A stretch of DNA of 53,381 nucleotides from Bacteroides sp. GTDB lineage: Bacteria > Bacteroidota > Bacteroidia > Bacteroidales > Bacteroidaceae. Of this stretch, positions 49,338 to 53,381 are shown piece after piece (the first letter of the stretch is position 1; every line of letters starts with the position of its first letter). The position numbers and the translations under genes are program-made. The stretch is from contig DXLM01000011.1 of NCBI GenBank assembly GCA_019414725.1, forward strand, positions 1 through 53,381, written 5' to 3'. The notes beneath the pieces are model-generated. The model did no database searches, was not told the DNA's origin, and was given only the letters and a program-made list of their open reading frames with translations.

Positions 49338-51362
49338 ATGAAGTATATTGTATGTAGTTGGATGATGCTGATTGGATGTGCCGTTCAATGTTATGGCAGT
49401 CAGGAAATAGATACAACGAAAGTCTATTCCATACCGGAGGTTGTGGTTTCCGACCGCTACCAGACGCGTGAAGTTCGTTCGGCTGTTCCTCTTCAGATCT
49501 TTTCTCACGAAGAGCTGAAAAACCTGAATGTGATGCAGGTATCCGATGCTGTCAAACACTTCTCTGGTGTGACAGTGAAAGATTATGGAGGAATAGGAGG
49601 ACTGAAAACAGTTTCTATACGCAGTCTGGGAGCACAGCATACAGTAGTGGGATACGATGGAATAGCTGTTACCGACTGTCAGACCGGACAGGTGGATATC
49701 GGTCGCTTTTCATTGGAAAATGTAGACCGTCTGATGTTAAGCAACGGGCAAAGTGACCAGATTTTTCAGCCTGCACGTTTTTTCGCTTCAGCTGGAATTT
49801 TGAATATCCAGACACTTACTCCTGTTTTTCAGAATAACAAGTCTGTTAATCTGAACGCATCCGTGAAATCGGGTTCATGGGGACTGGTGAATCCTTCAGT
49901 TTTGTATGAACAGAAACTGGGTGAAAAATGGGCATTGACAGCAGATGCGGAATGGATGTCATCCGATGGACATTATCCTTATACATTATATTACGGCGAG
50001 GAAGGTGATCAGTCGAGTCGTGAAAAACGCAAGAATACGGAAGTACAGACATTCCGTGCCGAGGCAGGTCTGTTCGGTAATTTTTCTGATACGGAACAAT
50101 GGAAGCTGAAAGCTTATTATTATCAGTCGTTACGCGGGCTTCCCAATGCAACAACTTTGTACTACGATTATTCCTCACAACATTTGTGGGATAAAAATAT
50201 TTTCATCCAGAGCCAGTATAAAAAAGAGTTCAGCCGTAAATGGGTGTTTCAGGCTTCGGGCAAATGGAACTGGACCTACCAGCATTATCTGGACCCAGAT
50301 TATAAAGGAACTACCGGACAAAGTGAGAACAGTTATTTTCAGCAGGAATATTATCTTTCTACGGCAGTGTTGTTCCGGGCGCTGGACTGTCTTTCTTTTT
50401 CTCTTTCAACCGACGGAATCGTTAACCGTATGAACTGCGACTTGAAAGATTTTGCCAAGCCAGTGCGTTACTCATGGCTTACTGCGCTGGCTGGGAAATA
50501 TGTCAACGACTGGATGACGCTTTCAGCTTCTGTTTTGTCTACAGTTATTTATGAAGACGTAGCAAAAGGCAATAGTGCCGGGGGACACCGGAAACTTTCT
50601 CCCTATGCCAGTGTATCATTTAAGCCATTTGCTTCAGAGGAGTTTCGTGTCCGTTTCTTTTATAAAGATATTTTCCGCTTGCCGAGTTTTAATGATTTGT
50701 ATTACGGACAGACCGGTAATATTCGTCTGAAGCCGGAAAATGCCAGCCAGCTGAATGTCGGACTGACATATAGTAAACGCATTTCTGACTGGCTTCCTTA
50801 TGTATCGGCAACAGTGGATGCTTATTCCAACCGGATAACCGACAAGATAGTAGCGATACCGACCAAGAACCTGTTTATCTGGAGTATGGTAAATCTGGGC
50901 AAAGTCGATATAAAAGGAATAGACTTTACAGCAAGTGTTAGTGTACAGCCGGCAGAAAAATATGTGTTGAGCCTATCGGGTAATTACACTTATCAGCGTG
51001 CGCTGGATGTTACGAACTCAGATCCTTCTACTCTTGAAGGAAAAACGTATAAGCATCAGATAGCCTATACACCGCGTGTGTCAGGTTCCGGACAGGCAGT
51101 ACTCGAAACACCGTGGGTAGACTTGTCGTATTCCATGCTGTTTTCCGGCAAACGCTATGCGTTGGGACAGAATATAGCCAAGAACAGGCTGGACGGATAT
51201 ACTGATCATAGCGTTTCTGTACGTCGGGGGTTCCGTTGGAAAAAGACAAACCTCTCGCTGGCACTTGAGATGCTGAATCTGGCAGATAAAAATTATGAAA
51301 TAGTGAAAAACTTTCCGATGCCCGGACGGTCTTTCCGGATAACAGTCGGAGTGAAATATTGA
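49338..51362 (+). CDS. btuB: BtuB-type TonB-dependent vitamin B12 receptor
   Basis: Outer-membrane receptor (674 aa) that imports corrinoids with TonB energy. The signal peptide is about 1-20 (CSWMMLIGCAVQCYGSQ). It lacks the SusC N-terminal extension. TonB box and plug cover about 27-145 (IPEVVVSDRYQTREV, GVTVKDYGGIGGLKTVSIRSLGAQHTVVGYDGI); a barrel follows to the terminal GRSFRITVGVKY. The upstream B12 riboswitch and the BtuG-like gene that overlaps its stop by one codon (TGATG) assign it to B12 uptake. Confidence 0.93.
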   Translation: MKYIVCSWMMLIGCAVQCYGSQEIDTTKVYSIPEVVVSDRYQTREVRSAVPLQIFSHEELKNLNVMQVSDAVKHFSGVTVKDYGGIGGLKTVSIRSLGAQHTVVGYDGIAVTDCQTGQVDIGRFSLENVDRLMLSNGQSDQIFQPARFFASAGILNIQTLTPVFQNNKSVNLNASVKSGSWGLVNPSVLYEQKLGEKWALTADAEWMSSDGHYPYTLYYGEEGDQSSREKRKNTEVQTFRAEAGLFGNFSDTEQWKLKAYYYQSLRGLPNATTLYYDYSSQHLWDKNIFIQSQYKKEFSRKWVFQASGKWNWTYQHYLDPDYKGTTGQSENSYFQQEYYLSTAVLFRALDCLSFSLSTDGIVNRMNCDLKDFAKPVRYSWLTALAGKYVNDWMTLSASVLSTVIYEDVAKGNSAGGHRKLSPYASVSFKPFASEEFRVRFFYKDIFRLPSFNDLYYGQTGNIRLKPENASQLNVGLTYSKRISDWLPYVSATVDAYSNRITDKIVAIPTKNLFIWSMVNLGKVDIKGIDFTASVSVQPAEKYVLSLSGNYTYQRALDVTNSDPSTLEGKTYKHQIAYTPRVSGSGQAVLETPWVDLSYSMLFSGKRYALGQNIAKNRLDGYTDHSVSVRRGFRWKKTNLSLALEMLNLADKNYEIVKNFPMPGRSFRITVGVKY

Positions 51363-53381
51363 TGAATATGAGGAAACTGGTAGTTATTATATATTCGTTG
51401 GTTTTGCTGTTTGCCGGTTGCGATGATTTGGAAGACAAGCCTTATACACCCGGTGAAGCAAATGGGGTAGTCGAAGACTATGGAACGGCAGAAATGTATA
51501 TCTTGAATGAAGGGTTGTTTAATTTGAACAACAGTACACTGGCAAGATATTCCTTCCTGACGAATAGCTGTTCGTATGATTATTTCCGTGCGCTGAATCA
51601 TCGCGGATTGGGAGATACCGCTAACGACATGGATATTTACGGTAGTAAATTATATGTTGTGGTAAATGTTTCCAGTACAGTAGAGGTAATAGACCTTCAG
51701 TCTGGGCTTTCCGTAAAGCAGATTCCGATGCTGACCGATAATGGCAGTTCCCGTCAGCCTCGTGCCATTACTTTTGATTCGGGAAAAGCTTATGTCTGTT
51801 CGTATGATGGAACCGTAGCTCGTATCGATACTGCTTCTCTGGAGATAGACGGAGTTGCGGAAGTCGGACGTAATCCGGAAGATCTTTGTGTGCAGGATGG
51901 AAAACTTTATGTGTCCAATTCAGGTGGATTAGACTGGGCTGGAGTGGGAGTTGACCGTACGGTATCTGTTGTCGACCTGTCAACTTTTGCAGAAACGAAA
52001 AAAATTGAAGTCGGTCCTAATCCGGGAAAGATACTTGCCGGTCCCGATCATAGTGTATGGGTAGCTACACAAGGAGAACAGATAGAGCAGGGTGACTATA
52101 AACTGGTAAAAATAAACTCACAGTCGGATGTTGTAGAAAAAGTTTATGACGAACCGGTAATGGATTTTGCTTTCGATTATAATATCGCCTACCTTTATAA
52201 TTACGATTATTCGACCGGACAGACCGCATTCAAGGTGTTCGATCTTACTTCAGGTACGGTGTTACGGAGTCAGTTTATTACCGATGGAACAAATATAGAA
52301 CGCCCGTTCTCCATTCAGGTAAATCCTTATAGCAGCAATGTGTATATAACCGAAGCGTACAATTATCAGGTAGATGGTGATTTGTTATGCTTTACTCCTG
52401 AAGGTACACTTATGTTTCGCCTGAGTGGAATCGGGTTAAATCCGAATACCGTGCTGTTCTGTGATGAGGCTGCCGGTGTAGATACTCCGGATAATCCCGA
52501 TGAATCGGATGAAATGGCTGCTTATGCCGATAAAGTGTTCGATTATGTTCCGGCTCCTACACAATATATGAATACGGTTACGACTGCTTATGCTGAGGGC
52601 TTTACAACCAAGCAACAGGTACTGGACTATGCTGCCGAACGACTTCGGAAAAAATCATTGTTGTCGTTAGGGGCATACGGGGGTTATATTGTGTTAGGCT
52701 TTTCTCAACCCGTGCCAAATGTTCCGGGAGAATACGATTTTAAAATTTACGGTAATGCCAACTATAATCCGAACGCATGGCAGGACCGTCCTGGTGGTAG
52801 TGCAGAACCGGGTATTGTACTAGTTTCGAAAGATGAAAACGGTAACGGGCTGCCCGATGATGAATGGTACGAACTGGCCGGCAGTGAGTATGGAACAGAT
52901 ACCGAAATACGTGATTATGAGATTACTTATTATCGTCCTGAACCTGAAAATGCTGATGTGCGTTGGACAGATAATCAGGGAAATGAAGGGTATGTGTATC
53001 GGAATACTTTTCATCAGCAGTCATCGTATTATCCGCTTTGGGAAGAGAGTGATTGCCTGATCTTCCGTGGAACACGCCTGAAAGATAATGCGGTTCAAGA
53101 AAACGGAGTGTGGGTAGGTTATGCTTACGACTGGGGATATGCCGATAATCACCCAAACAGTACGGAGATGTCGAAGTTTAAGATAGATTGGGCTGTAGAT
53201 GCTCAAGGTAATAAAGTCGCTCTCGATCAGATTGATTTCGTGAAGATATATACGGCTGTCAATCAGTATTGTACTCCGATAGGAGAACTTTCGACAGAGA
53301 TTACTGGAGTGGAGAATTTACATTATCCTCGATGTTGTAGCCAAGGGAACCAGATACTCCAAAGAATTTGGGGCTTTTTTA
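51362..53381 (+). CDS. BtuG-like surface lipoprotein with extra C-terminal domain (partial)
   Basis: The frame is open for 673 codons to the window end. The N-terminal lipobox is LFAGC (Cys20) followed by acidic DDLED, a surface-export type signal. Residues about 40-370 form a YncE-like beta-propeller (repeated strands such as SKLYVVVN, GKAYVCS, GKLYVSNS, SVWVATQG, NVYITEAYN). BtuG of B. thetaiotaomicron is such a propeller lipoprotein that binds B12 very tightly and caps BtuB, so that is the likely role. A linker (about 372-392) leads to a second domain to the end, with an EF-hand-like Ca-binding stretch DENGNGLPDDEWYE. This second part is not in the minimal BtuG. The stop is outside the window; the last 20 codons look unlike the rest. 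Confidence 0.85.
   Translation, partial: MNMRKLVVIIYSLVLLFAGCDDLEDKPYTPGEANGVVEDYGTAEMYILNEGLFNLNNSTLARYSFLTNSCSYDYFRALNHRGLGDTANDMDIYGSKLYVVVNVSSTVEVIDLQSGLSVKQIPMLTDNGSSRQPRAITFDSGKAYVCSYDGTVARIDTASLEIDGVAEVGRNPEDLCVQDGKLYVSNSGGLDWAGVGVDRTVSVVDLSTFAETKKIEVGPNPGKILAGPDHSVWVATQGEQIEQGDYKLVKINSQSDVVEKVYDEPVMDFAFDYNIAYLYNYDYSTGQTAFKVFDLTSGTVLRSQFITDGTNIERPFSIQVNPYSSNVYITEAYNYQVDGDLLCFTPEGTLMFRLSGIGLNPNTVLFCDEAAGVDTPDNPDESDEMAAYADKVFDYVPAPTQYMNTVTTAYAEGFTTKQQVLDYAAERLRKKSLLSLGAYGGYIVLGFSQPVPNVPGEYDFKIYGNANYNPNAWQDRPGGSAEPGIVLVSKDENGNGLPDDEWYELAGSEYGTDTEIRDYEITYYRPEPENADVRWTDNQGNEGYVYRNTFHQQSSYYPLWEESDCLIFRGTRLKDNAVQENGVWVGYAYDWGYADNHPNSTEMSKFKIDWAVDAQGNKVALDQIDFVKIYTAVNQYCTPIGELSTEITGVENLHYPRCCSQGNQILQRIWGFF

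Noticed and set aside
49209..49640. Minus-strand 143-codon frame over the btuB start
   Set aside because: It lies antisense to the leader and the BtuB signal and plug; no family likeness, and codon pattern fits a shadow of the plus-strand gene.
1..53381. CRISPR arrays, tRNA or rRNA genes, insertion sequences, prophage
   Set aside because: No regularly spaced direct repeats, no tRNA-like cloverleaf in the gaps, and no transposase or phage-like protein was seen.

Overview
The window is chromosomal DNA from a gut-type Bacteroidota, most likely Bacteroides or Phocaeicola. The evidence is the SusC/SusD pair, a hybrid two-component sensor fused to an AraC-type output, Bacteroidota promoter boxes (TAnnTTTG, often TATCTTTG) in place of E. 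coli -10 boxes, lipoproteins with acidic residues just after the lipid-attachment cysteine, and core genes typical of the group (meso-diaminopimelate dehydrogenase, DUF3256, DUF4831 and DUF3332 proteins). No tRNA, rRNA, CRISPR array, insertion sequence or phage gene was seen. The species call is inference.

Layout. 1-3400: two pectin-type glycosidases (GH28 and GH43) on the minus strand, at the edge of a locus that continues or ends to the left. 3500-6100: housekeeping genes ruvA, ddh and lgt. 6130-21090: a complete fructan utilization locus of the B. thetaiotaomicron levan type, with SusC, SusD, a DUF4960 surface lipoprotein, two GH32 enzymes, an inner-membrane sugar transporter, a fructokinase and a hybrid sensor/regulator. 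Its logic is surface binding and cutting of fructan, import of oligosaccharides through SusCD, trimming to fructose in the periplasm, transport, phosphorylation, and control by a sensor with a periplasmic sugar-binding domain. 21200-24100: an iron-sulfur repair (RIC/ScdA) protein, a DUF3256 protein and a LysM peptidase M23. 24180-28870: an arginine operon on the minus strand (argR, GNAT, argG, a PspC-domain protein, argC, argD). 29000-34150: methyltransferase, HAD phosphatase, proB, and a cupin regulator/acyl-CoA ligase pair. 34500-38540: rpmE2, class II aldolase, DUF3332 lipoprotein and an MFS transporter. 38630-46760: DUF4831, the NAD(P)HX repair enzyme, hpt, adk, obgE, pgeF-like, B3/B4, M23, a small basic protein and an outer-membrane barrel gene broken by an amber codon. 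47000-53381: a second barrel protein, a stand-alone AICAR transformylase, and a vitamin B12 uptake locus (cobalamin riboswitch, BtuB-type receptor, BtuG-like surface lipoprotein cut by the window end).

Points that most deserve a second look: the 44-codon reading frame that starts at the end of the B12 riboswitch and stops six bases before btuB; the long two-part BtuG-like protein; the amber codon at a signal-peptide cleavage site; structured RNA or DNA elements in the fructan locus (upstream of susC, between the DUF4960 and GH32 genes, and in the sensor leader); palindromes at the RIC and aldolase promoters; and the GH28 enzyme whose usual catalytic histidine is replaced by asparagine. Most of the rest is well-known biology for this group.
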